Source: an uncultured Bacteroidota bacterium
GTDB lineage: Bacteria; Bacteroidota; Bacteroidia; NS11-12g; UBA9320
Direction: 5' to 3'
Length of the DNA: 13,709 nt
NCBI GenBank assembly: GCA_913056425.1
Contig: CAJXLR010000020.1
Coordinates: forward strand, 1-13,709
The stretch's first letter is position 1. Every line of letters starts with the position of its first letter. Positions 7,273 to 13,709 of the stretch are shown here, in pieces. The position numbers and the translations under genes are program-made. Below the pieces are notes generated by a model. That model was not told the DNA's origin. It saw only the letters and a program-made list of their open reading frames with translations, and ran no database searches.

Positions 7273-8328
7273 CTAGGCGATGGTTACCTCGTCAGAGAGG
7301 TAAACATCTTGAACCGTGTTTAGTAATTCAACACCCTCGTTCAATGGACGCTGGAATGCTTTTCGTCCAAGAATCAAACCTGAACCACCAGCACGTTTAT
7401 TGATTACCGCGGTCTTTACCGCGTCAAATGTGTCATTGCTTCCTGAAGCACCACCTGAGTTGATAAGTCCTGCTCTACCCATATAGCAGTTAGCTACTTG
7501 GTAACGACACAAATCGATTGGATGCTCCGAACTTAATTCAGAATACACTTTGTCATGAGTCTTTCCGAAATTAATTGCAGTATATCCACCGTTATTCTCA
7601 GGAAGTTTTTGCTTAATGATATCAGCCTGAATAGTTACTCCCAAGTGGTTCGCCTGAGAGGTTAGGTCGGCTGAAACATGATAATCCACGCCATCCTTTT
7701 TGAATGCACTATTTCTGGTGTAACACCATAGAATCGTGGCCATTCCTAATTCATGAGCACGTTCAAATGCTTCTGCCACTTCAATTATCTGTCTTTCTGA
7801 CCCTTCTGAACCAAAGTAAATGGTCGCGCCAACTGCAGTAGCACCCAAATTCCATGCTTCCTCTACTGAACCAAACATGATCTGGTTGTGTGTTGAAGGG
7901 TAGCTTAGGAATTCATTGTGGTTCAACTTTACGATGAAAGGGATTTTATGAGCGTATTTTCTTGACATGCTTGCCAAAACCCCAAATGTTGAGGCAACTC
8001 CATTGCAACCACCTTCAATCGCAAGGTTAATAATGTTTTCAGGATCAAAATAGTCTGGGTTCGGAGCAAAACTCGCACCGGCTGAGTGTTCAATCCCCTG
8101 ATCAACAGGTAAAATCGATAGGTAGCCTGTTCCAGCAAGTCGGCCAGTGTTGTGTAGTTGATTTAGACTACGAAGTACTTGTGGGTTGCGATTTGAGGCA
8201 GCCCATACGTTGTCAACATGATTAGGTCCGGGTAAGTGTAAGCGATCTTTTGAGATGGTCTTCGACTCATACGAGAAAAGCCCTTCAGCTTCGCTTCCCA
8301 AGATTTGTTCAATAGAGTTATTGCTCAT
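7273..8328 (-). CDS. fbaB: Class I fructose-bisphosphate aldolase (FbaB/DhnA type)
   Basis: A Schiff-base aldolase that cleaves or forms fructose 1,6-bisphosphate in glycolysis and gluconeogenesis. The 351-aa sequence is very like E. coli FbaB (350 aa) as I remember it, especially around QADIIKQKLPENNGG. There Lys239 is the expected Schiff-base lysine. The phosphate-binding end shows INSGGASG (about 289-296) and GLILGRKAFQRP (about 317-328). HSAGASFAPNPDYFDPENI and KLNHNEF are further family segments. It is the first gene of the operon with accD, gcvH and vanZ and has its own -7 element. There is no metal-site signature of a class II enzyme. Confidence 0.95.
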   Translation of the reverse strand: MSNNSIEQILGSEAEGLFSYESKTISKDRLHLPGPNHVDNVWAASNRNPQVLRSLNQLHNTGRLAGTGYLSILPVDQGIEHSAGASFAPNPDYFDPENIINLAIEGGCNGVASTFGVLASMSRKYAHKIPFIVKLNHNEFLSYPSTHNQIMFGSVEEAWNLGATAVGATIYFGSEGSERQIIEVAEAFERAHELGMATILWCYTRNSAFKKDGVDYHVSADLTSQANHLGVTIQADIIKQKLPENNGGYTAINFGKTHDKVYSELSSEHPIDLCRYQVANCYMGRAGLINSGGASGSNDTFDAVKTAVINKRAGGSGLILGRKAFQRPLNEGVELLNTVQDVYLSDEVTIA

Positions 8329-8363
8329 TTCGTTCTATGTGTTTCGATTCGTAATTTGAGCGG

Positions 8364-8371
8364 CAAAATTA
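8364..8371 (-). promoter_or_regulatory. -7 promoter element of the fbaB operon
   Basis: On the minus strand TAATTTTG matches TAnnTTTG and ends 35 nt before the fbaB ATG. A TTTG lies 12 bases further upstream, too close for the usual -33 spacing. The promoter shares a 123-bp divergent gap with that of the acetyltransferase gene. Confidence 0.5.
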
Positions 8372-8428
8372 GACGATTTTTTACAAAGCGTCATGTCTAC
8401 AAGGACAGTGGTTTTGTTCAGAGATTGT

Positions 8429-8436
8429 TAACTTTG
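8429..8436 (+). promoter_or_regulatory. -7 promoter element of the acetyltransferase gene
   Basis: TAACTTTG matches TAnnTTTG and ends 15 nt before the ATG at 8452, predicting a leader of only about 10 nt. A TTTG stands 12 bases upstream, the same short spacing as at fbaB. The position argues against starts further upstream in this open frame. Confidence 0.5.
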
Positions 8437-8451
8437 ATTAAGTCCCGTTTT

Positions 8452-8883
8452 ATGTCAAATGAATCGATTCGTGTGCGCAAGGTTTCATCCGGAAAAGAAA
8501 TGGATGCTGTATTTGAAATCAGGCAGAAAGTATTTGTTGATGAACAGCAGGTAGACCCGGAGGAAGAGTATGACAATTTTGAGGATACAAGCCACCACTT
8601 TATAGCCTTTGCAGACGACCAGCCGGTAGGCACAGCGAGGTGGAGAAAAACTCCAAACGGCATCAAACTCGAACGATTTGCGGTCTTGAGTTCGCATCGT
8701 AATATGGGAATCGGGCAAGAAATTGTCCGTGCTGTTTTAAATGATATTCCACATCGAGAAAACATCTATTTGCATTCGCAACTTCCGGCGTGCTCCTTGT
8801 ATCGTAGATTCGGTTTTGTGCCGCAAGGCCCCCAATTTGAAGAAGCCAATATTATGCATTACAAAATGGTATTGAAGGATTAA
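8452..8883 (+). CDS. GNAT family N-acetyltransferase
   Basis: A 143-aa acyltransferase of the GNAT fold, resembling the small YjcF-type members. The N-terminal strand-helix unit IRVRKVSSGKEMDAVFEIRQKVFVDEQ is typical. The acetyl-CoA pyrophosphate loop is RNMGIGQE (residues about 83-90), and the C-terminal LYRRFGFVPQGPQFEEANI matches the family's last strand. The substrate is unknown. The frame is open back to 8305, but that start would overlap fbaB and lie upstream of the -7 element, so the ATG at 8452 (MSNESIRV) is chosen. The gene after it lies 43 nt downstream and may be co-transcribed. Confidence 0.93.
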   Translation: MSNESIRVRKVSSGKEMDAVFEIRQKVFVDEQQVDPEEEYDNFEDTSHHFIAFADDQPVGTARWRKTPNGIKLERFAVLSSHRNMGIGQEIVRAVLNDIPHRENIYLHSQLPACSLYRRFGFVPQGPQFEEANIMHYKMVLKD

Positions 8884-8926
8884 TATTGTCAGGTAATAAT
8901 TCCACCAATCCGTCAGTTGAATAGGT

Positions 8927-9544
8927 ATGGTCCAACGCCTGTTGCTCATATCTGTATTGGTCTTCATACTTGTTTCCTGTCCTCGACCGGGAAGCGAAGA
9001 GGGCTTCTCCGAAGCCAATAAACCAATGTACTTTGACTCGTTGCTTTGTGCTCAAGCACGCGCTTTGTGCTCAGATCGAAACTACAATACTGAATTTGCG
9101 CTGTTCAGCGATATGAGTGTAGCTTCGGGTAGGAAGAGATTCTTTTTGGTTGATTTGAGCGCCGATACTGTTGTTATGTCCGGATTAGTAGCTCATGGAC
9201 ATTGCAAGAAGTATGGAAGACGAAAGCCAATGTTTAGCAATGAAGTTGGTAGCAACTGCACCTCTTTGGGACGCTACCGAGTAGGCGGAAGTTATCATGG
9301 AAGTTTTGGGAAGTCATATAAACTGCATGGGCTTGATTCATCAAATTCGAACGCCTTTGATCGTTTTGTGGTATTACATGCACATTCGTGTGTTTCAAAC
9401 TACGAATCCAGTTTTGGAATCTGTCGCAGCGAGGGCTGCCCTACCTTATCCCCAATTTTTTTGGAATCACTGGAGCCATGGCTCGATAACTCAGAGAAAT
9501 CTGTGTTACTATGGATTTATTATGGCGCAACGCAGGGAGAGTAA
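8927..9544 (+). CDS. Putative lipoprotein L,D-transpeptidase (YkuD_2 type)
   Basis: A 205-aa envelope protein. Residues 1-18 form a lipoprotein signal: Arg4, a hydrophobic core and the lipobox LVSC with Cys18. The rest follows the murein L,D-transpeptidase catalytic domain family (YkuD_2) as I know it. Matching segments are KRFFLVDLSADTVV, GLVAHGH, MFSNEVGSNCTSLGRYRVGG, YHGSFGKSYKLHGLD and FDRFVVLHAH. The catalytic SEGCP motif gives Cys171, with His151 as partner. Such enzymes cross-link or edit peptidoglycan stem peptides in the periplasm. Compared with the usual GRSWGCP, the active-site context here is CRSEGCP, and the chain is rich in cysteine. It ends normally at the last strand (WIYY). 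Activity is inferred from motifs only. Confidence 0.8.
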   Translation: MVQRLLLISVLVFILVSCPRPGSEEGFSEANKPMYFDSLLCAQARALCSDRNYNTEFALFSDMSVASGRKRFFLVDLSADTVVMSGLVAHGHCKKYGRRKPMFSNEVGSNCTSLGRYRVGGSYHGSFGKSYKLHGLDSSNSNAFDRFVVLHAHSCVSNYESSFGICRSEGCPTLSPIFLESLEPWLDNSEKSVLLWIYYGATQGE

Positions 9545-9550
9545 TCTTAA

Positions 9551-9621
9551 TCGATGGGCAAAATCCACTTGCAATGCTGATTGGTTTTTGCGAGGGAATA
9601 GCATCAGCCCCTCCCCATCGA
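9551..9621 (+). other. Possible structured RNA or tail structure between ldt and metH
   Basis: TCGATGGG (9551-9558) pairs exactly with CCCATCGA (9614-9621). Inside, GCTGAT (9576-9581) pairs with ATCAGC (9603-9608). A competing hairpin, GAGGG (9592-9596) with CCCTC (9609-9613), would exclude that stem. It matches no riboswitch that I know and has no T-run. It lies upstream of the metH promoter, so it would belong to the tail of the preceding transcript or to one from another start. The pairing is visible; function is unsupported. Confidence 0.3.
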
Positions 9622-9796
9622 CAAAATACCCAGTTTCAGATACATCTGCCACGCTGTTCTCCATGTGTGGACTGATAGTCTCCGAAGTACCTCCCGGCGA
9701 AAAACTTACAATGATTCTTCTTTGAGTGTTGTGTCACACCTCTGCGATAAAGAAATGGAATGTTTATTTGTTGGTCTATTTCTGATTTCACCAACT

Positions 9797-9804
9797 TAAA
9801 TTTG
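9797..9804 (+). promoter_or_regulatory. -7 promoter element of metH, with inverted repeat upstream
   Basis: TAAATTTG matches TAnnTTTG and ends 4 nt before the metH ATG, so the transcript is expected to begin at or next to the start codon. A TTG at 9771-9773 gives a 23-base spacer, the upper end of the known range. GTTGGT (9770-9775) and ACCAAC (9790-9795) form an inverted repeat with 14 bases between. The repeat fills the spacer from the -33 to the -7 box, as an operator might. Confidence 0.5.
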
Positions 9805-9808
9805 TCCC

Positions 9809-10825
9809 ATGGTAAATCGCGAGGAATTCCAATCATTGTTAGCCAACCGCATAATCTTTCTGGATGGAGCAATGGGGACAATGATTCAACGTTACAAATT
9901 GAGTGAGGAAGATTACAGAGGAGAGCGATTTCGTGATTTTCACACCAGCGTTAAAGGAAACAACGATTTGTTGAACTTAACCAAACCTGAGATTATCGTT
10001 GAGATACACAAACAATTCTTGGAGGCCGGTTCGGATATCCTGGAAACCAATACGTTTAACGCAAATTCGATTTCACTGGATGACTACGATATGGGTGATC
10101 TAGTCTATGAAATCAATAAAGCTGGGGCGGAGCTCGCACGACAAGCAGCGGATGAATTTACTTCCCAAAACCCAGAGAAACCTCGATTCGTAGCAGGGTC
10201 TATCGGGCCAACGACCAAACTGGCTTCTATGTCTCCGGATGTTTCAAATCCGGGATATAGATCGGTAACATTTAACGAGTTGGTAGTTGCATTTAAGGAC
10301 CAAGCCAGAGGACTTGTAGATGGTGGGGCTGACTTATTGTTAATCGAAACGGTTACCGATACGCTTAACTGTAAAGCAGCAATTTTTGCTATCCTAGAAC
10401 TTGAAGAAGAAATTGGAGAGCATATTCCAATTATGATAAGTGGTACAATTACCGACAACAGTGGTCGAACATTGAGTGGTCAGACTGTTGAGGCCTTTTG
10501 GAACTCCATAAGACACGCCAATCCGATTTCGGTTGGTTTGAACTGTGCGTTGGGGGCAGAGTTGATGCGGCCGTTTCTTAAAAACTTGAGTGATGTTGCG
10601 GATTGTGCCATCAGTGCACACCCCAACGCCGGGTTGCCAAATGAAATGGGGGAATATGATGAGAGCCCGGATTACATGGCAAAAGTCGTAAGTGAATTTG
10701 TGGAGAGTGGATTAGTAAATATTGTGGGAGGGTGTTGTGGCACTACACCTGGGCATCTTAGTGCGATTTATCATTCTTCCAAAACAAAATCACCTCGTCA
10801 GTTATTGAATACTGTAACCTACTGA
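9809..10825 (+). CDS. metH: Homocysteine-binding domain of split cobalamin-dependent methionine synthase
   Basis: A 338-aa protein matching only the first module of MetH, the (beta/alpha)8 barrel that binds zinc and activates homocysteine for methylation. Characteristic segments are FLDGAMGTMIQRYKL, GNNDLLNLTKPEII, ETNTFNANSI, MISGTITDNSGRTLSGQT and GLNCALGAE. The zinc ligands are Cys246 in LNCALG and Cys309 and Cys310 in GGCCGTTP. The chain stops where the folate-binding module would begin. Split MetH is known in Bacteroidota, where the remaining modules are usually encoded next door. Here bshA follows after 5 nt, so the folate, cobalamin and reactivation modules must lie elsewhere. The protein could alternatively act with another methyl donor. 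Start: ATG just behind a -7 element. Confidence 0.92.
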   Translation: MVNREEFQSLLANRIIFLDGAMGTMIQRYKLSEEDYRGERFRDFHTSVKGNNDLLNLTKPEIIVEIHKQFLEAGSDILETNTFNANSISLDDYDMGDLVYEINKAGAELARQAADEFTSQNPEKPRFVAGSIGPTTKLASMSPDVSNPGYRSVTFNELVVAFKDQARGLVDGGADLLLIETVTDTLNCKAAIFAILELEEEIGEHIPIMISGTITDNSGRTLSGQTVEAFWNSIRHANPISVGLNCALGAELMRPFLKNLSDVADCAISAHPNAGLPNEMGEYDESPDYMAKVVSEFVESGLVNIVGGCCGTTPGHLSAIYHSSKTKSPRQLLNTVTY

Positions 10826-10830
10826 ACTGT

Positions 10831-11985
10831 ATGAACATTGGAATAATTTGTTATCCCACGTATGGAGGGAGCGGTGTAATTGCTACTGAACTTGGGAAGT
10901 CGATGGGTGCGAAAGGGCACAAAGTCCACTTTATCTCATACGATCAACCGGCAAGACTCGACTTCTTTAGTGAGAATCTTTTTTATCACGAAGTCTCTGT
11001 AAGTGAATACCCACTATTCAAATATCCTCCGTACGAAATCGCGTTATCCAGCAAAATTGTTGAGATTGTGAAGTCTGCAGAATTAGATATTCTTCATGTG
11101 CACTATGCAATACCCCATGCTGCCGCCGCAGTAATGGCGAAATCTGTGCTGCGCGAAGAAGGGATTCACATTCCAATTGTGACAACATTACACGGTACAG
11201 ATATTACGCTAGTAGGCAAGGACGAAACTTATGGTCCGGTAATTCGATACAGTTTGGAGCGGTCGAATGGAGTTACCGCGGTCTCTGACAGTTTAAGACG
11301 AGACACGCAAGATATTTTCAAGTTCAATAAGCACATTGAAGTCATCCCAAACTTTGTCGACTTCAGCCGATTTACCCGTCAGCCAAAAGAGCATTTTAAA
11401 AAGGCAATTGCACCAAACGGTGAGCGAATTGTATTGCACACGTCCAATTTCCGTAAGGTGAAGCGTGTAGGTGATGTCTTGAAGATATTTAACCTGATCA
11501 GTAAAGAGGTGCCCAGTAAGTTGCTTATGGTGGGTGATGGTCCGGAGCGTGTAAAACTGGAACGCCAGTGTCGGGATTCTGAGATGTGTGATAAGGTAAC
11601 TTTCTTGGGCAAACAAGATGCCGTTGAAGAAATCCTGTCGGTTGGAGATTTGTTCTTGATGCCGTCTGAAACCGAAAGCTTTGGTTTAGCAGCTCTGGAG
11701 GCAATGGCGTGTGAAGTGCCTGTCATCTCATCCAATACGGGAGGTTTGCCGGAGGTGAATATCGATGGAGTTACAGGCTACACATTTGAGGTTGGCGATA
11801 TCAAAACGATGGCAGAAAAGGGTATTTCTATCCTGAAAGAGGATGATGTTTTGGCGGATTTCAAGACAAATGCACTTAATCATGCTCGGAAATACGATAT
11901 CGATTTAATTTGTCCTAAGTATGAAGCTTATTATCTAGAGGCAATCGAAAATCAACAACGCGAACTCGCTACCTTTGCTTCATGA
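10831..11985 (+). CDS. bshA: N-acetyl-alpha-D-glucosaminyl L-malate synthase
   Basis: A GT4 family glycosyltransferase that joins L-malate to GlcNAc from UDP-GlcNAc, the first step of bacillithiol synthesis. The 384-aa length fits BshA. The N-terminus IGIICYPTYGGSGVIATELG, the segment TTLHGTDITLVGKD (about 118-131) and the nucleotide-sugar motif ETESFGLAALEAMA (about 280-293, glutamates 282 and 290) are diagnostic. VISSNTGGLPEVN follows. bshB and bshC are not in the window. It lies 5 nt after the MetH module and overlaps the DUF4271 gene by 4 bp (ATGA), so it is within an operon. A general GT4 enzyme is the only alternative, and the N-terminal motif argues for BshA. Confidence 0.95.
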   Translation: MNIGIICYPTYGGSGVIATELGKSMGAKGHKVHFISYDQPARLDFFSENLFYHEVSVSEYPLFKYPPYEIALSSKIVEIVKSAELDILHVHYAIPHAAAAVMAKSVLREEGIHIPIVTTLHGTDITLVGKDETYGPVIRYSLERSNGVTAVSDSLRRDTQDIFKFNKHIEVIPNFVDFSRFTRQPKEHFKKAIAPNGERIVLHTSNFRKVKRVGDVLKIFNLISKEVPSKLLMVGDGPERVKLERQCRDSEMCDKVTFLGKQDAVEEILSVGDLFLMPSETESFGLAALEAMACEVPVISSNTGGLPEVNIDGVTGYTFEVGDIKTMAEKGISILKEDDVLADFKTNALNHARKYDIDLICPKYEAYYLEAIENQQRELATFAS

Positions 11986-12719
11986 TCGGTGGAGCGCGTC
12001 GAATCCTACTTCAATCAAACGGTTTAGACCTGTCGGAGCTCATTGAGCCTCAAATCGCAGAACGTCAAGTTGCCCAACAGCCGTGGGTTTTTGTCTTCTT
12101 CGTTTTAGCTGTCTTGGTGCTTGGATTCATTAGAGCTTTGGCAAGCACCCAACACCGTTGGTCTCTGTCAACAGGTTTTATTCCAATACATATTCAGTTG
12201 GAAAGGTGGGATTTAGGATTGCGGATTAACCCTATGATGGGTGTGCAGTTGTTCTTTATTTCCCTGGTTTATTCACTTGGTATTTTTCTGCTTACGGGGT
12301 TTGACCTGAATTTGATAGTGGGGTCAAATGCCATGTCTTTTCTACTGATGCTCCTTCTGATTTTGGCGCTTTACGTAATAAAGTACTTGGTGCATTACTT
12401 GGTTGGATTGATTCTTCAAATAGAGAACTTAGGTAGGGCCATGGTGGTCAGTCATGTAGGTATACAATATGCCCTGGCAATTGTCGCGTTGCCATTGGTC
12501 CTGATATGGTATTATACTGATGTTGTAAACATCCGCATGTTTGTCGAATGGGTGCTCATAGCACTTGTTTTAATTATGTTGGTTTGGAGGCTTGTTCGTG
12601 CAATTTCATTGTATTGGTCGATGTTTTCCTTCGCTAAGGTTTATATTATTTTCTATCTTTGCGCCCTTGAACTAACCCCTGTTTTGTGGGCGGTCCATTG
12701 GGCACTGCAGCGGGGCTAA
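11982..12719 (+). CDS. DUF4271 family membrane protein
   Basis: A 245-aa integral membrane protein with likely helices at about 35-51, 87-105, 117-145, 160-177, 187-203 and 218-237. The pattern SFAKVYIIFYLCALELTPVLW near the C-terminus and its position directly before hemD are typical of DUF4271 proteins of Bacteroidota, whose function is unknown. The start ATG overlaps the bshA stop by 4 bp (ATGA), indicating translational coupling. There is no cleavable signal. The link to heme synthesis is by gene order only. Confidence 0.85.
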   Translation: MIGGARRILLQSNGLDLSELIEPQIAERQVAQQPWVFVFFVLAVLVLGFIRALASTQHRWSLSTGFIPIHIQLERWDLGLRINPMMGVQLFFISLVYSLGIFLLTGFDLNLIVGSNAMSFLLMLLLILALYVIKYLVHYLVGLILQIENLGRAMVVSHVGIQYALAIVALPLVLIWYYTDVVNIRMFVEWVLIALVLIMLVWRLVRAISLYWSMFSFAKVYIIFYLCALELTPVLWAVHWALQRG

Positions 12720-12734
12720 AGAAGTAAAGTAGTT

Positions 12735-13481
12735 TTGAAAGTAAAGAGTCTCTTAGTTTCACAACCAGATCCTGGAGATAAGCGTACAGCTTATCACGCT
12801 TTGGCCGAGAAATACAAGCTAAAACTAGATTTTAGACCGTTCATCCAAGTGGAGTCTGTTCCGGCAAAGGAATTGCGAAAGCAGAGGTTAAACATACTTG
12901 ATCACACTGCAGTAATTCTTACTTCAAGAAGCGCCGTCGACAATTTCTTCCGGGTAGTTGAAGAATTAAAAGTTGAAGTGCCGAACACCATGAAGTACTT
13001 CTGTACAAACGAAGGCATATCTCTTTACACACAGAAATACACAGTTTTACGCAAGCGTAAAATGTTCTTTGGTAAAGGGCGTGAACCTGAATTCCTAAAG
13101 GTAATTAAGCAGCACCCTAAGGAGAAGTATCTGTTTGTTTGTTCAGATATCCGAAAACCGAGCATTCCAACTTTCTTAGAAGATAACAACATTAACTTCA
13201 CGGAAGCGATTATGTATCGGACAGTTAATGCGGATTTGAGTGATTTGGAAGACGTGTTTTATGACGTGATTGCGTTCTTTAGTCCGGCTGATATCAAGTC
13301 TTTGTTTGACAACTTCCCAGATTTTAAACAAAATGATACTCGAATTGCGGGGTGGGGAAACTCAACCAATCGTGCAATTGAGGAAGCAAATCTTGTAAAC
13401 AACATCCCTGCGCCAACAACCGAAGCACCTTCAATGACTGCTGCTATCGAGCAGTACATCTTGTCGTTAGACAAGAAGTAA
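12735..13481 (+). CDS. hemD: Uroporphyrinogen-III synthase
   Basis: A 248-aa enzyme of tetrapyrrole synthesis that closes hydroxymethylbilane to uroporphyrinogen III with inversion of ring D. The family varies strongly in sequence. The Bacteroidota form is recognised here by its opening MKVKSLLVSQPDPG, then LAEKYKLKLDFRPFIQVESV, and the second-domain segments YLFVCSDIRKPSIP and DVIAFFSPADIKSL. The terminal GNSTNRAIEEA and TTEAPSMTAAIEQYI also fit. The start is TTG. An in-frame stop (the DUF4271 TAA) lies 15 nt before it, and no other start codon lies between them. Heme is made for respiration, and a cobalamin or siroheme link is possible but not shown. Its last 15 bp overlap the convergent gene. 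Confidence 0.9.
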   Translation: MKVKSLLVSQPDPGDKRTAYHALAEKYKLKLDFRPFIQVESVPAKELRKQRLNILDHTAVILTSRSAVDNFFRVVEELKVEVPNTMKYFCTNEGISLYTQKYTVLRKRKMFFGKGREPEFLKVIKQHPKEKYLFVCSDIRKPSIPTFLEDNNINFTEAIMYRTVNADLSDLEDVFYDVIAFFSPADIKSLFDNFPDFKQNDTRIAGWGNSTNRAIEEANLVNNIPAPTTEAPSMTAAIEQYILSLDKK

Positions 13482-13709
13482 TTCGTCGGCCAGAAAGCAA
13501 ACTCCCGAGTTTTCTATTACCGTGAAAATGAGGAATTTATTGCCTCCTGACGCGAGTCGCAATTTTTTTCGCACGACTTTGCTCTGTTCGAAGTAGTTAC
13601 GGCATATAATCTCTGCACGGTTTACATTTTGCCGCTTTAATAGCGACTTTATCGACTTCTTGTTGGATGGTCCTTGGTCGATGATGTTGAAGATTCTCCC
13701 CAGTTCAAT
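13467..13709 (-). CDS. C-terminal part of a THUMP-like class I methyltransferase
   Basis: A minus-strand frame enters from the right edge and stays open for 80 codons to TAG-free sequence ending in TAA at 13467-13469. The start lies outside the window. The residues NKKSIKSLLKRQNVNRAEII, then CRNYFEQSKVVRKKLRLASGG and NKFLIFTVIENSGVCFLADE, follow the pattern I know from the C-terminal THUMP-like domain of Bacteroidota class I SAM-dependent methyltransferases: a basic helix, R-N, then R-K-K-x-K/R and G-G-x-x-Y/F-L. The methyltransferase domain itself is not visible, so the assignment rests on the tail alone. The 3' end overlaps hemD by 15 bp tail to tail. Confidence 0.6.
   Translation of the reverse strand: MELGRIFNIIDQGPSNKKSIKSLLKRQNVNRAEIICRNYFEQSKVVRKKLRLASGGNKFLIFTVIENSGVCFLADELLLV

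Noticed and set aside
8305..8451. Longer acetyltransferase starting at 8305
   Set aside because: The extra 49 residues overlap fbaB and lie upstream of the -7 element, and the GNAT domain starts only after the ATG at 8452.
9473..9484. 12-bp palindrome GAGCCATGGCTC
   Set aside because: It is inside the L,D-transpeptidase coding sequence in a normally conserved stretch. A palindrome of this length is not notable there.
9509..9664. 51-codon minus-strand frame (open further upstream to about 9740)
   Set aside because: Its translation looks moderately protein-like, but there is no promoter, it overlaps the transpeptidase gene and I recognise no family. A gene remnant is possible but unsupported.
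9297..9725. 142-codon plus-strand frame overlapping the L,D-transpeptidase gene
   Set aside because: Its first half is the shadow of a clear enzyme in another frame. The rest shows no recognisable protein features and ends before the metH promoter.
9545..9808. Cobalamin or SAM riboswitch before metH
   Set aside because: I do not find the B12-box or S-box core sequences, and the probable metH promoter lies downstream of the whole region, next to the start codon.
1..13709. CRISPR arrays, insertion sequences, tRNA/rRNA genes, phage or defence modules
   Set aside because: I looked on both strands and saw no direct-repeat array, no transposase or integrase frame and no RNA gene. The gene content is housekeeping.

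Overview
The window looks like a piece of chromosome from a member of the Bacteroidota, probably a marine-type flavobacterium in the broad sense. Four things point that way. BshA, DUF4271 and HemD occur together in one operon. The methionine synthase is split. Start codons lack a Shine-Dalgarno sequence and sit in A/T-rich leaders. The Bacteroidota -7 promoter motif TAnnTTTG stands in front of six of the transcription units. This placement rests on recognised families and motifs, not on a database search. Genes are packed tightly, and there is no sign of a mobile element, phage, CRISPR array, tRNA or rRNA.

Layout from left to right. (1) ald (alanine dehydrogenase) lies on the minus strand and is divergent from purL. 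The 422-bp gap between them holds a perfect 32-bp palindrome inside a second inverted repeat. (2) purL, an SRPBCC-fold protein and an unrecognised 161-aa protein form a plus-strand operon with a 9-nt gap and an 8-bp overlap. A 7-bp hairpin carries both the purL stop and the next start codon. (3) A terminator at 4720-4751 separates this operon from a minus-strand tonB-type gene. (4) fbaB, accD, gcvH and vanZ form a compact minus-strand operon, read in that order from position 8328 leftwards. It joins glycolysis/gluconeogenesis, fatty-acid initiation and glycine cleavage. (5) Divergent from fbaB are a GNAT acetyltransferase gene and a lipoprotein L,D-transpeptidase of the YkuD_2 type. (6) A plus-strand operon carries the N-terminal homocysteine domain of a split MetH, bshA (bacillithiol synthesis), a DUF4271 membrane protein and hemD (uroporphyrinogen-III synthase). 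(7) The right edge cuts a minus-strand gene whose last 80 codons resemble the THUMP-like C-terminus of a class I methyltransferase. Its tail overlaps the end of hemD.

The metabolic content is mostly housekeeping: amino-acid, purine, folate/one-carbon, lipid, heme and thiol metabolism, plus envelope functions. I see no evidence for a new multi-gene system. The observations most worth following are the palindrome between ald and purL, the stop/start hairpin behind purL, the probably leaderless metH promoter with an inverted repeat filling its spacer, the MetH fragment next to bshA without its partner, and the small unrecognised protein in the purL operon, which has an R-x4-H motif.
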